DNA of 64,000 nucleotides from Streptomyces sp. ALI-76-A (GCF_030287445.1 NZ_JASVWB010000004.1:806001-870000), one strand, 5' to 3'. Numbered from the stretch's first letter, positions 53,120 through 62,251 are shown. Numbers and translations: made by a program. The notes: a model not told the origin generated them from the sequence alone.

Positions 53120-53434
53120 GTGTCAGGACCACCGGGTACTGGCATGACGACTCCCGCGCTGCACGCCGCGTGGGGGCTTGCGGGCCGGTTCCCCGATCGC
53201 CGGCTCGTGATCGGTCTGCGGGGCACGGACGAAGCTCGCTGACACCGCCGAGCCAGTTCCTGGTGTCGCCCTGCTGGCCGCGGGGCGCCCTGACGACGCC
53301 CGGGATGCTTTCGTCCGATGTCTTTCCCTGGGGGTCGTGACCGGTCCTGCCTGCATGAACCGGCGCGTGAACGGCGCGCCGAACTGCACCTCCGTACGGC
53401 CTGTCTGACATTCGGTGGTGACGGAGAGTCGTGA
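53120..53434 (+). pseudogene. NB-ARC/TPR regulator fragments (AfsR-like)
   Basis: VSGPPGTGMTTPALHAAWGL, AGRFPDRRLVIGLRGTDEAR is the P-loop region of an NB-ARC domain, with Met replacing the Walker A Lys and Thr context shifted (GTGMTT for GxGKT). After a stop and a large deletion, TPR-like GRPDDARDAFVRCLSLG and, in another frame, RRAELHLRTACLTFGGDGES end at 53434. It is the collapsed ends of a large regulator gene. Confidence 0.65.
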
Positions 53435-53670
53435 GGGTCGTTGACACTCGCGTGAAGGATGTCAACTAGCTTGCGCAGACGGCGTTTTGTTGCTTGTTCC
53501 GTTGCGTAAGAGGTGAGCGCGTTCGTACGGCCTGCACTGCGCTGGCAGGTTCCGAGTTGCCCAATCGGCTCCGGATTCTTGCTGTCCTACCGCACGTGGG
53601 TTCGCTGAGAGTTAGATTCTGCTCTCAAGGGTCGGCATCGTGGCGGCCACCGTGCGGGGAGGGCGGCTTG

Positions 53671-54306
53671 ATGAACTGGGGACCTCTGAAGAACGGCCTG
53701 TGCTGGATAGCCGATGCTTACAGCACCAGCTTCACGCTCACGCTCAGTGAGGGGCTCTCGCCGTACGAGCTGCTGCGCCGCGTCGGCGCCGAGGAGCGCC
53801 ACATTGTCCCGCTCACCCGCTCCGCAGCGTACGAGCTGCTGCTGCGTGATGTGGGGGACCACGTCAGTGACCTGGACTTCCTGGACTGGGAAGACGAAGC
53901 GGCAGTTGCCCGGCTGACAAGCGCCGGTTTTCTGCCCGCCCCGCCGGACACCATTGTCCGAGCAGGCTCGGTGGAGGGCTGGGCGTATGCGCTGGAGGAA
54001 CTCCACTGCCGGACGGGCGGGTACCTCGCGGCGCTGTCCGAGCGGGGACGGGCGTTCTGCGTGCATCGCAACGCAAAAGGCTTCAGCCGCGTCGACTATG
54101 CCTGCCGCGGCAACGCGGTGTCGTCCTTCGAGCCTGGCCTGCCTCACCTGACGAACGGCGCCTCCGCCGAGGAGGCGCTCGGCTTCGTAGACAACGGTGA
54201 CGAGCCGGGTGATATCGCGTTCCTGCGCTTCCTGGAGCGCAAGCTCGGCGTCTACCTCCCCTGGGAGGAGACGGAGGCAGAGCTTCCGGCAGCCGCCTTC
54301 ACCTGA
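53671..54306 (+). CDS. DUF6461-like protein
   Basis: ATG 53671 follows GGGGAGGG. The 211-residue acidic protein has LTLSEGLSPYELLRRVGAEE near the start and GSVEGWAYALEELHCRTGGY then RGRAFCVHRNAKGFSRVDYA. The pattern of an early G-LxPxELLRRxG element and a later GWxxALEE element is that of DUF6461 proteins, abundant in streptomycetes and possibly immunity-like. Function unknown. Confidence 0.75.
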   Translation: MNWGPLKNGLCWIADAYSTSFTLTLSEGLSPYELLRRVGAEERHIVPLTRSAAYELLLRDVGDHVSDLDFLDWEDEAAVARLTSAGFLPAPPDTIVRAGSVEGWAYALEELHCRTGGYLAALSERGRAFCVHRNAKGFSRVDYACRGNAVSSFEPGLPHLTNGASAEEALGFVDNGDEPGDIAFLRFLERKLGVYLPWEETEAELPAAAFT

Positions 54307-54329
54307 CGCCGCCCTCGGACAGCCACGTC

Positions 54330-54771
54330 CTGTTTCCCCCCATTCCTGCTGGGTCGCCATCCGAGCTGACCTGGGCGGGGTCTGCGGCCGCCACGGCCAG
54401 CCTGCCCTCGGCGGACCGTTCTGCTCCCGCAGGCCGTCCTCCACCAGGTACTCGTAGAAGGACCTGACCGCGAGCAAGGCGCTCCTGGATACTCGCGTTC
54501 GCCCGACCCGTCCCAGTCCGAGGCGGAGCCTTCGACGGCCGAGGCGATGGCCGGTCCGGCATTCCCTGATCCAGGCGGCGACGGGGTCCGCCCGGGCCGG
54601 CAACGGGTCCGTGCCTTCGGCGGCACAGAATCGCAGGTGGTCCTCGACCGCCCGTCCGTACGTGTCGATCGTGTTGGAAGTCCGACCGATGTTCGCCATG
54701 AACTGCAGCCACCGTCGGGCCGGTTGATGTTCAGCGAGAGTGGGGAACTTGCCGCACGGAACGGGGGCCAT
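54330..54771 (-). pseudogene. Tyrosine recombinase core-binding N-terminal remnant
   Basis: From ATG 54771 the frame reads RRWLQFMANIGRTSNTIDTY, GRAVEDHLRFCAAEGTDPLP and SALLAVRSFYEYLVEDGLRE, the SAM-like core-binding domain of integrases. The catalytic domain with R-H-R-Y residues is absent. Confidence 0.85.
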
Positions 54772-54799
54772 GACAGCAGGCCAGTAGGTGCGACCGTGG

Positions 54800-55300
54800 C
54801 TACTTGCGCACGTGGAAGCGCAGCATGGTGACCCCGCCCGACTGGACGTTGCTGATCGGTTCCAGGTCGATCCGGTCGAGGCCGGGCGGCGCGAAGCGGA
54901 TGCCGTCGCCGAGCAGCACCGGCAGCACGTACACCAGGATCTCGTCGACGAGGCCGCGCTGCAGGCACTGGGCGGCCACGTCGGCGCCGAGGATCTCCAG
55001 GTTCTTGTCGCCGGCGGCGCGGCGTGCCGTGGCCACGGCTTCCTCGATGTCGCAGGTGAGGAAGGTGACGTTGGGGTCCGGCTCGTCGGGCGGGCGGTGG
55101 GTGAGGACGAACTGCGCCCCGCCGTCGTAGTCGGTGGTCTCGTCGGACATGCGTTTGCCGACCTCGTACGTGCCACGGCCGATGAGCATGGCGCCCGTGG
55201 CCGCCATGACCTCCGGGAACGTCGCCGACGTCATGTGCTCGAAGATCCAGTCCATGGTGTGGCCGGGACCGGCGATGAACCCGTCGAGGGACATCATCAT
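54800..55300 (-). CDS. Dihydrofolate-reductase-like (RibD_C) family protein
   Basis: The 166 residues begin MMMSLDGFIAGPGHTMDWIF and continue GAMLIGRGTYEVGKR and DEILVYVLPVLLGDGIRFA, the RibD C-terminal/DHFR-like fold that binds NADPH. About 8 N-terminal residues (usually xRKIxxxVx) seem replaced, because upstream in-frame sequence is antisense to another relic. It may still be functional from ATG 55300. Confidence 0.8.
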   Translation of the reverse strand: MMMSLDGFIAGPGHTMDWIFEHMTSATFPEVMAATGAMLIGRGTYEVGKRMSDETTDYDGGAQFVLTHRPPDEPDPNVTFLTCDIEEAVATARRAAGDKNLEILGADVAAQCLQRGLVDEILVYVLPVLLGDGIRFAPPGLDRIDLEPISNVQSGGVTMLRFHVRK

Positions 55301-55303
55301 AGG

Positions 55304-55600
55304 TCGGTGAGCAACATCTTCTCCGGCGGTAGCCACGGCTTGGACCTGTCCAATGGCGCCACCGCGGGGTTCATCGACGTGCTGATGCTGGCGGTGTCCG
55401 ATCTGGCCCCCGAGGACTGGGGCTTCCGCTTCTCGGCGCTGCTGGGCCTCCAGGATCAGAACGTCATGGGGCGCGGTGCCGTCGGTTCGACCTGGCGGAG
55501 TTCGACTGGGTGCGACGGAGCGGAAACGCGCCCGCGCGAAGGACTTCGTGCTGCGTGCCACAGCACTCGCGGCGAGCGGACATCGCTGGAGTGAGCTGGA
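55304..55600 (+). pseudogene. Frameshifted hypothetical gene
   Basis: Plus frames give IFSGGSHGLDLSNGATAGFI, FRFSALLGLQDQNVMGRGAV then, after a shift near 55478, FDLAEFDWV and KDFVLRATALAASGHRWSEL. I recall a similar family (VMGRGxVGFDLxDFDW) as streptomycete hypothetical proteins. It abuts the RibD_C gene head to head, so a rearrangement joined them. Confidence 0.5.
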
Positions 55601-55605
55601 CTACC

Positions 55606-55710
55606 GACCGTCTACCAGGTCCTGCTCGACCCGGACGGCTCCACCATGGCCACCTACCGCCGGTACGAGTGGCCGCAGCCCGGCCTGCGCGTCGCAGCCC
55701 GGCCACGCCG
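55606..55710 (+). pseudogene. C-terminal fragment of the family truncated at 16407
   Basis: TVYQVLLDPDGSTMATYRRY and EWPQPGLRVAARPRR follow the preceding relic. This is the missing C-terminal half (ending WPQPGLRVA) of the same protein family as the N-terminal half at 16407. Confidence 0.65.
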
Positions 55711-56500
55711 ACCCGGGAGGCCGGCGGCGGAGGCTTGCGCCGCCCGCCCCGCAGGAAGGCCCGGCAGCCGGTCATGTCGCGGCCCTGCCGACTGTGGGGA
55801 GTCGGCGGTAGTCGGCTGCTCCCGCGCCCGGCGCGCCCCGCGTGCCGTGTGTCAGGGCGGGATCAGGCCGGCGGCACCGCCGGGGCAGTGTGGGCGGCAT
55901 CAGGGACCAGGGCTGGACCATGACAGCGGTGACGGCGGTGAGTTCGGCCAGCGCGCGGCGACCCGGCCGCCGCCGGACCAGGGGCAAGACCTACCTGGAG
56001 CTGACGGGCGGGTGGCTGGATGGATGGACTCCTGTGGGATGTCACGGGCCGGGCGCGTCGGTTGGCTGCTGTCACGTCGTGTGTCGCTGTCCGGCGGGGG
56101 ACGTTGAGATTCTCCAGCGCGTCCATGGCGAAGAGGAAGGCCATCATCAGGGCGGGCACGAGCAGGGCGAGCAGGACCTCCCGGGAGATGGTCGGCCTGT
56201 GCAGCCGATGGTGCCGTCTACCAGGATGGGGCCGGATGGGGCCGGATGGCGGTGAGGGCGAGGGAGCATGACTGGGTTTCGCCAAGGGCCTGACCAGCCG
56301 CGGCGGCCTCAAACGTGAGCTCGCCCCAGGGGACTGGCAGCTGCAACGGCCGCCAGCCCCCCGGCCGGCCAGCATCCCTCCCCTTCAAGCGTTCTGGACT
56401 TCACCCATGACCATCCGCTACCGCACAGCCGCGTTCGCGGCCGCCGCGGCGAGCGAGGGCCGCCCCGGCGACTCCATCGGCGACCGTTCGGGCCAGGGGA
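55711..56500. other. No clear gene
   Basis: A minus-strand stretch ISREVLLALLVPALMMAFLF then AMDALENLNVP at about 56100-56200 looks like a short membrane protein remnant. The rest has no recognisable coding content. Confidence 0.35.
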
Positions 56501-57610
56501 TCAGCTGTCCAGTGAGAGTGCGTTCTTGGCGTGCGCGGCGGACTCCTCCGAGGCGGGGCCGCCGGGGTTCTCGGTGGCCAGTGCCTGGTTGAGGGTGACG
56601 AAGGGGCGCATCCGCCGCTCGTAGCGGGCATACGCGATGCGGTGGTCGCCGTTGGCTTGGGCAAGACAGTCGGCCAGCACGTGGGCGCCCACGAGGGCCA
56701 GGCTGGTGCCCTGCCCCGAGAGGGGGGAAGGGCAGTAGCCGGCGTCTCCGAGCAGGGTCACCCGACCCCGCGACCACGGATCCATGCGGATCTGGGCCAT
56801 GGCGTCGCAGTAGAAGTCGGGTGTCTTCCGGGCGGCCTCGGCCAGGCGGGTCCCCTCCCACCGCATCGATGCGAGCTTGTCCACGACGAGCTGCCGCAGG
56901 GCGCCACTGTCGCGGAGGTCGTGGGCAAGGGGGGCGGACTCGAAGCCGAAGGCGATCCTGAGTTCGGTGTTGCCGCGTACGGGCATGATGCCGAAACCCA
57001 TGTCGCCGTCCCGCAGCCACATCTGCCAGTCGTCCAGGGCGAGGAAGTTGTCCGCGCTGAACACCGAGAGGTAACTGCCCAGATGGTGGGCGAAACGCTC
57101 CTCCGGACCGAAGGCCAGGCGTCGTACGGTGGAGTGGAGGCCGTCGGCCCCGACCACGAGGTCGAAGACGCGGGACGGCCCGTGCGCGAAATCGACGCGC
57201 ACGCCGGTCTCGTCCTCTTCGAGCGCGGTGATGCTGTCGCCGAAGATGTACTCGACGCCTGCGCGCGTGTGCGCGTGCACCATCCGTACCAGGTCCTCGC
57301 GCAGCACCTCGATGTCTTCGCTGTCGAGCCGGCCGCTGCTGAATGTCGCCTCGGTGGAGCGGTCGACCTCGTGGCCGTCGGGGGCGAGGATCGACATGCC
57401 GCGCATCCGGGTCCGTGCGCGGCTTGCCTGCTCCAACAGGCCCATCCGCTCCACGACTTCGAGCGCGACGCCGCGGATGTCCACCGCCTGGCCGCCGGGG
57501 CGTGGGCCCGGGGCGCGTTCGACGACGGTGGGCGCGAAGCCGTGACGGCGCAGCCAGTAGGCGAGGACGGGCCCGGAGATCCCGCCGCCGGAGATGAGTA
57601 CGGTCTGCAT
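56501..57610 (-). CDS. FAD-dependent monooxygenase, PHBH-like
   Basis: The 369-residue protein has MQTVLISGGGISGPVLAYWL (dinucleotide motif), VVGADGLHSTVRRLAFGPEE (DG motif) and GRVTLLGDAGYCPSPLSGQG (GD motif). It acts as an NAD(P)H-dependent hydroxylase or drug-modifying enzyme (TetX-like proteins share this architecture). ATG 57610 has GGAGGAACATC upstream. It is divergent from a GntR-TetR hybrid regulator; direct repeats GTACGCGCAC near 57635 and 57660 lie in the shared promoter. Confidence 0.9.
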   Translation of the reverse strand: MQTVLISGGGISGPVLAYWLRRHGFAPTVVERAPGPRPGGQAVDIRGVALEVVERMGLLEQASRARTRMRGMSILAPDGHEVDRSTEATFSSGRLDSEDIEVLREDLVRMVHAHTRAGVEYIFGDSITALEEDETGVRVDFAHGPSRVFDLVVGADGLHSTVRRLAFGPEERFAHHLGSYLSVFSADNFLALDDWQMWLRDGDMGFGIMPVRGNTELRIAFGFESAPLAHDLRDSGALRQLVVDKLASMRWEGTRLAEAARKTPDFYCDAMAQIRMDPWSRGRVTLLGDAGYCPSPLSGQGTSLALVGAHVLADCLAQANGDHRIAYARYERRMRPFVTLNQALATENPGGPASEESAAHAKNALSLDS

Positions 57611-57695
57611 GAGATGTTCCTCCAGTGCGTTTGCGGTGTACGCGCACTGAATGTACGACGTACGCGCACCCCCTCCAACTGGCACAACACCAGAT

Positions 57696-57755
57696 CTGTA
57701 CTAGATCAGAGGCTGCCGCTCCGCGTCGCCGCTGCTACCCTCTGCACTAGTACAG
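57696..57755. promoter_or_regulatory. Inverted CTGTACTAG/CTAGTACAG sites
   Basis: CTGTACTAG at 57696-57704 and CTAGTACAG at 57747-57755 are perfect inverted copies in the divergent promoter region. The second lies 19 bases before the GTG start of the regulator. They resemble GntR-type half-sites and probably bind the hybrid regulator. Confidence 0.7.
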
Positions 57756-57774
57756 GACAGGAAAGCGGCAGGAC

Positions 57775-58737
57775 GTGACGAAGACCACAGATGCATTCGG
57801 TGATCCGCCCTATCTGCGCATCGTCGCCGCGATTCGGCGGCGCATCGCGGACGGCGAACTCGCCCCCGGAGACCGGGTTCCCTCGACCCGGCAGATCGCC
57901 GGGGAATGGGGCGTCGCGCTCGCCACCGCCACCAAGGCGCTGACCACCCTGCGTCTGGAGGGACTTGTCCACGCACGGCCCCGGATCGGCACGGTCGTCG
58001 CCGGAACGGCCCCCGCCGCGTCGGCTCGCAGGCGCCCGTCACCCGTCCCAGACCCCGAGCAGGAGCTGAGCCTCGACCGGATTGTCCGCACGGCCATCGA
58101 CATCGCCGATACCGAAGGACTCTCGGCGCTGTCCATGCGCGGCGTCGCGGCACGGCTCGGCGTCGCCGCCATGTCGCCCTACCGGTACATCCCCAGCAAG
58201 GACGACCTCATCCTGCTCATGGCCGACACCGCATTCGGCGAGGAGTCCTACCCCGCCAACGCCCCCGAAGAGTGGCGTTCCCGTATCGAACTGGGTGCTC
58301 GGACCCTCTGGACTCTCTACCGCAAGCACCCCTGGCTGGCCCAGATCGGCTCTCTCACTCGCCCTCTGCTCGTGCCCAACCTGATGGTCCACGGCGAGTG
58401 GATGCTGCGAGCCCTCGACGGCCACGGACTCGATCCCACCAAGCTGTTCGACATCCACGTCCTGCTCTACAGCCATGTTCAGGGCCTGGCTGTGCACCTG
58501 GAGATGGAAGCGCAGGCCGAAGCGGCCACGGGCCAGTCGGAGGACCAATGGATGGACAGCCGCACCCCCGCTCTCCAGGAACTGGTGGATTCCGGCCGCT
58601 TCCCGACCTTCACCAGGGTGGTCGGAGCCTTCGAGGACGGCTATGACCTGCGTCTCGATGCTCTTTTCGAATTCGGTCTCAAGGCACTCCTCGACGGCCT
58701 GACTCCCGTCGTCGAAGGTCAGGAAGCTGTCACGTAG
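57775..58737 (+). CDS. Hybrid regulator: GntR winged helix plus TetR-like domain
   Basis: The 320-residue protein starts at GTG 57775. Residues about 10-75 form a GntR HTH (YLRIVAAIRRRIADGELAPG, VPSTRQIAGEWGVALATATK). Residues about 105-150 form a TetR-like HTH (ALSMRGVAARLGVAAMSPYR) followed by a TetR_C helical domain. Proteins with both are known in streptomycetes and usually repress divergent oxidoreductase or efflux genes, here the FAD monooxygenase. The two HTHs may bind one composite operator such as 57696-57755. Confidence 0.9.
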   Translation: MTKTTDAFGDPPYLRIVAAIRRRIADGELAPGDRVPSTRQIAGEWGVALATATKALTTLRLEGLVHARPRIGTVVAGTAPAASARRRPSPVPDPEQELSLDRIVRTAIDIADTEGLSALSMRGVAARLGVAAMSPYRYIPSKDDLILLMADTAFGEESYPANAPEEWRSRIELGARTLWTLYRKHPWLAQIGSLTRPLLVPNLMVHGEWMLRALDGHGLDPTKLFDIHVLLYSHVQGLAVHLEMEAQAEAATGQSEDQWMDSRTPALQELVDSGRFPTFTRVVGAFEDGYDLRLDALFEFGLKALLDGLTPVVEGQEAVT

Positions 58738-58879
58738 AGACAAGAACGAGTTCATTCAGGACCGGACCTACGCCCCTTCGCGCTTTCGGAGCACCGCTGG
58801 CGACGTGGCGGATACGACCAGAGATCGTGCTATGCGCAGGCCAGGTTGGGCGCCTGTGGATGCCGCGGGCCGCTCCACA

Positions 58880-59135
58880 GCCGAGGGTGGAGATCAGCGT
58901 GGTGCAGTACGACTCGCCGGGACGCGACGACCGCTCGCGGTGCTCACCCATCAAGGAATGGGTGGAGCTGACCGACAACACTCGCCGGTCGGTCAGCCTC
59001 GATGGCAGGACCCTCCAGGACGAGGACGGCCACACCTGCACCTTCGACCACTACCGCATCGAGGGCCGCGCCACGGTCCGTATCCACACCGATACTCCCA
59101 CCAAACAGCCGCCTGTCCGATCGAGGGATCGGTCC
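58880..59135 (+). pseudogene. Lamin-tail (LTD) domain remnant
   Basis: The frame encodes VVQYDSPGRDDRSRCSPIKE, WVELTDNTRRSVSLDGRTLQ, DEDGHTCTFDHYRIEGRATV, an LTD immunoglobulin-like fold typical of secreted streptomycete proteins. Signal peptide and C-terminal part are missing. Confidence 0.75.
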
Positions 59136-59339
59136 GTGAAATCCGCAGGTCACCATGCCGTTGCGGCTGTGGTCGGTAGCCCGACGTCCCCTCTACGCCC
59201 CTCGGTCCACGCCCCGCAGGAAGAAGAGACATGGGTGGGGGTGGGGCAGGTCCTGGGCGGCGGGCGAGGGGAGTCGGGGCGCTCAGCTGGTTGCACGCGG
59301 GGTGGGGCCGCCGCGCCCGTGCCGCCGTCAGTGCGGCGG

Positions 59340-59760
59340 CGTCATGTGGGGGACGTCGGCCGGGGAGAGGCCGGGGCGAGGACGGTGGAGGCGTGCGGGG
59401 CAGCGCCACGGGCGACGTCGACACCGACCTTCACCCCCAGGTCCGGTTCCACCAACGCGAGACGTCCGGGGTCTCCCGGTTGTTCCATCCGGCGGAGAAC
59501 GACCAGCCCGTCCACGGATGGCTGGGCCCGGCTGGGGCGAGCGGGGCGGTGAGCGTGCCGCTGGCCGCCCGGGTGAGGTTGCTGGTGCGGCCCATGTACC
59601 GCAGCTGTCCGCCGTCGTCAGCTGTCCGCCGTCGTCGTATCTGCCGAGCAGCAGGGTGTGGGGAGCGGCCGGGCCGCCGGTGACCGCGCCGACGATCGCC
59701 TCGGTCGTCTCCCGCGTGATCCCCTGAGTCCAGTGAGCCGAAGCTCCTCCAGCGCGAATC
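59340..59760 (-). pseudogene. ATP-dependent DNA ligase C-terminal remnant
   Basis: Minus frames give TTEAIVGAVTGGPAAPHTLL and LGRYDDGGQL, then after a 17-base tandem duplication the other frame resumes with RYMGRTSNLTRAASGTL and HPWTGWSFSAGW. This matches the OB-fold C-terminal half of LigC-type ATP ligases. The N-terminal adenylation domain is not adjacent; stubs occur at 39836 and 49207. Confidence 0.75.
59603..59636. repeat. 17-base perfect tandem duplication
   Basis: AGCTGTCCGCCGTCGTC occurs twice in a row within the ligase remnant. The extra 17 bases shift its frame. Confidence 0.95.
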
Positions 59761-59873
59761 CACGGATCCACCGGTGTGCGTCAGACCGACGCATATGTGG
59801 GTTCGGGTGAAACACGAGGATGCTGAGTGAGCCGAAGGGCTTCTGCAGTGACGTCGGCCTGGACGTCCTCGGG

Positions 59874-60425
59874 TCACGACGGCCGCCCGCCGAACTGCCA
59901 GTTGTGCACCTCGATGTCGGCGTACCGGTCCGGGGTCAGAAGGGAGCGTGCCGTGTCCGGGTCCGGCGCCCTGACCAACGCCGCCGTGCCCAGCCAGGTG
60001 GCGCCGTCGTCGGACAGCAGCGGTCCGTAGGCGATCAGCTCGTCCCGGTCGGGCGGCACCGCGAGGTCTGCGGCCTGCCCTGCGCCGAGGCCGAGCACCA
60101 GGTACCGGTTGCCGCCGGTCCGGCCACCAGGGAAGTCCCACATGGTGCGCCCCAGCAGGTTGCGCCACCGCCGCAGCAGCACGTCCCGGTAGACGCCGGC
60201 CTGGTAGCCGGGCTCGTCGAAGGCGAACGCACGGGCGGCGACGGGATCAGGCAGGTCGACGATGTGCACGCTGCCGGTAGGGGTGTCGCCGTCGTCGGCG
60301 AGGGTCGGGCCCCGGGCGATCATCTCCTTCGCGTACCGGTCCATGTAGGACCAATGCTCTTCCAGTAGCTCGGAGCGCAGCGGCACGGAGCCGTGCCGGT
60401 CGCGGTGGTAGCAGAGAAACTCCAT
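59874..60425 (-). CDS. YCII-related domain protein (two tandem halves)
   Basis: The 183-residue product from ATG 60425 has two ferredoxin-like YCII halves: MEFLCYHRDRHGSVPLRSEL, HWSYMDRYAKEMIARGPTLA, then a second with DELIAYGPLLSDDGATWLGT and DTARSLLTPDRYADIEVHNW. Each half keeps the GPxxxxDG/GS-type motif. YCII proteins are small, possibly enzymatic (hydrolase or dehydrochlorinase-like) proteins. No neighbour suggests a pathway. Confidence 0.85.
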   Translation of the reverse strand: MEFLCYHRDRHGSVPLRSELLEEHWSYMDRYAKEMIARGPTLADDGDTPTGSVHIVDLPDPVAARAFAFDEPGYQAGVYRDVLLRRWRNLLGRTMWDFPGGRTGGNRYLVLGLGAGQAADLAVPPDRDELIAYGPLLSDDGATWLGTAALVRAPDPDTARSLLTPDRYADIEVHNWQFGGRPS

Positions 60426-60476
60426 GCCGGAAGGATCTCCTCAAGGAGGTGACCAGGTCGAGCGGGTTTCACTGCG

Positions 60477-61070
60477 ATGGTTGCTCGGCAGCCTCACGCA
60501 CACCGAGGCGTGGAGACAGACGAGTTCCTCATCAACTTGGGCGCAGACCTCGATGAGTTGGCCGCGCGAACCCCGTGCAGGGAGCTGCGCGCACCGGCCG
60601 GGCAGCCGGGCCGGCCCTCCCCCCAGCTCAACCGCGCCATGTATGGCACGTGCGGTGGGTGGACGTACGTGCTGGAGGACTGGGGCATGGCAACCTGGGC
60701 GACCGGCTACCAGGGCAAGGCCGAGTCGATTCTTCCCTGCGAGGGCGAGGAGATCCTCTGCCTGACCGCCAACCGTTTCAGCCCTCCGGCCCTGATCATC
60801 CATGCGCCCGATGCCTGCGCTCTCCGGGCTGACTTCGGCACCGACACCGGGCAGGGCTCGGCCCTCGATGCCGCCCTCAGCGCCTCGGGCGCACTCTGCC
60901 CGTCGATGCCTGAGGTCAGTGAGGCCGAAGTCGTCGCGTACTTCGAGGAGTATGGCGAGCGCCTGCCCGAGCTGGTGTTCACTGCCGTGGGCGCCTACAC
61001 GGGCGTGGCCATCGATGACGACGCCGTGAAGGCCGGTGACCTTCCGGGCGTCCTCATCGCCCCGGCCTGA
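60477..61070 (+). CDS. DUF6461-like protein
   Basis: The 197-residue protein has GGWTYVLEDWGMATWATGYQ in the middle and ELVFTAVGAYTGVAIDDDAV near the end, plus acidic composition, resembling the DUF6461 protein at 53671. The N-terminus from ATG 60477 reads poorly (VARQPHAHRGVETDE), so the true start may be lost or later. It is followed by a strong terminator. Function unknown, possibly immunity-like. Confidence 0.6.
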   Translation: MVARQPHAHRGVETDEFLINLGADLDELAARTPCRELRAPAGQPGRPSPQLNRAMYGTCGGWTYVLEDWGMATWATGYQGKAESILPCEGEEILCLTANRFSPPALIIHAPDACALRADFGTDTGQGSALDAALSASGALCPSMPEVSEAEVVAYFEEYGERLPELVFTAVGAYTGVAIDDDAVKAGDLPGVLIAPA

Positions 61071-61093
61071 CCGTCTGCCACGCACATGAGACC

Positions 61094-61123
61094 GGCCCCC
61101 GCCCTGATCGCAGGGTGGGGGCC
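61094..61123 (+). terminator. GC-rich hairpin terminator
   Basis: GGCCCCCGCCCTG pairs with CAGGGTGGGGGCC around ATCG, 24 bases after the DUF6461-like stop. There is a G-T mismatch and no long T tract. Confidence 0.8.
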
Positions 61124-61139
61124 ACTGTCGTTGAGGCCA

Positions 61140-61451
61140 GGGGAGTTACTTCGCGGTCAGCTTGCAGTCACCGCTGACCGCCGCCGGTGCCGTAAACCCG
61201 CCCGACGGCCGGTTCACCACTCGCCTGTGATCAGGGACGCTGCCGCACTGACGGCACTCACTGACTGAATCCCCCACCCCTGCCCTGTTCCCAAGTCTGC
61301 TTATCCGGGACGTTTTCTCTGCCCGTGCAGCGATCCGTACGACCCTTGATGGTGCGGGAGGGCGGGGCGCGCCTCAGCAGAGGGGTTTGCATGTGCCGTA
61401 GCGGCATGTGGTCCAGTAGGTGGCGACCACGACATCGAGAGGTTCCCGCGC
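61140..61451. other. No intact gene; secreted-protein tail on the minus strand
   Basis: The minus frame ending at 61147 reads NRPSGGFTAPAAVSGDCKLT and AK then stop, probably the end of a lost secreted protein. An imperfect palindrome TGCCG-TAG-CGGCA at about 61394-61406 precedes the MerR gene and may be its operator. Confidence 0.4.
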
Positions 61452-61943
61452 ATGCCCCTTCCTGCGATTCCCCGCCGGGTCAAGATCGGGGATGCCGCCG
61501 CGTTCGCCGGGACCACACCCCGCGCCATCCGCCACTACCACGCCATCGGGCTCCTCGCCGAACCGGAACGCGGCAGCGACGACCGCCGCCGCTACGTATA
61601 CGACGACATGATCCGCCTGCTGTGGATCCGCAAGATGGCTCAGGCGGGTATCTCCCTGGACGACATCCGGGCCGGCTTTGAGGGCGCCACCGGCATCGAG
61701 CAGTCCCTGGCCCGGCTGGAGGAGTCCCTCGTCTCCAAGGCGGCCGCCATCGAAGCCCAGCGGGCCGCCGTGCACCGCCTCCGCGAGGTGGGCAGCCCCC
61801 TGGGCCTGCTCTCACCGCTGGTCAGTGGCCGCCTGCATGATCTGACGCCCGGAGCCCTGCGCCCGGCCGATCTCGATGCCCTTCTGGTCACCAAACTCCT
61901 GCGCGCCCTGCTCGTCCTGACGGACCTCGAAGTCAACCGCTGA
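61452..61943 (+). CDS. MerR-family transcriptional regulator, possibly shortened
   Basis: The 163-residue product starts at ATG 61452 and begins with a MerR winged helix (RRVKIGDAAAFAGTTPRAIR, HYHAIGLLAEPERGSDDRRR, IRKMAQAGISLDDIRAGFEG), then a dimerisation coiled coil (EESLVSKAAAIEAQRAAVHR). Related proteins usually have about 80 more residues, so the C-terminal effector part may be truncated. No metal-binding cysteines are present. Confidence 0.8.
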   Translation: MPLPAIPRRVKIGDAAAFAGTTPRAIRHYHAIGLLAEPERGSDDRRRYVYDDMIRLLWIRKMAQAGISLDDIRAGFEGATGIEQSLARLEESLVSKAAAIEAQRAAVHRLREVGSPLGLLSPLVSGRLHDLTPGALRPADLDALLVTKLLRALLVLTDLEVNR

Positions 61944-62251
61944 CGGGCGATCTTCTCCGTAGACTCCCGCCCACGACCAGCACGAGCACCCCGGAACACG
62001 GTCACACCAGCCCTGCTGGCCAGCGGTTTTCAGGTTGGCGGAGGCTCACTGAAGAGCAGTCGCCGGTCGCTGACTCACCCGGTCGTACGGTCGCGGAGCG
62101 GGCGGCTGCCGAGCCGCTCGCCCCGGTCGTGGAGGCGGACATGTCCCAGGCACTACCGGCGGGCCGGCGCGCACTGGGCACCGGGGGTGCCAGCTCCCGG
62201 AACCACCCTTAGCGTCAGGGCTGTTGAGAAAAGCACGCTTGCCTCTTCAGC
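61944..62251. other. Intergenic, weak plus-strand relic
   Basis: A short plus frame (LTEEQSPVADSPGRTVAERA, APVVEADMSQALPAGRRALG) ends at a TAG near 62212; no family is recognised. Otherwise nothing is seen. Confidence 0.35.

Noticed and set aside
53587..55176. 529-codon minus-strand open frame
   Set aside because: Only the middle (54330-54771) is homologous to anything (an integrase); the two ends are antisense to or out of frame with real genes.
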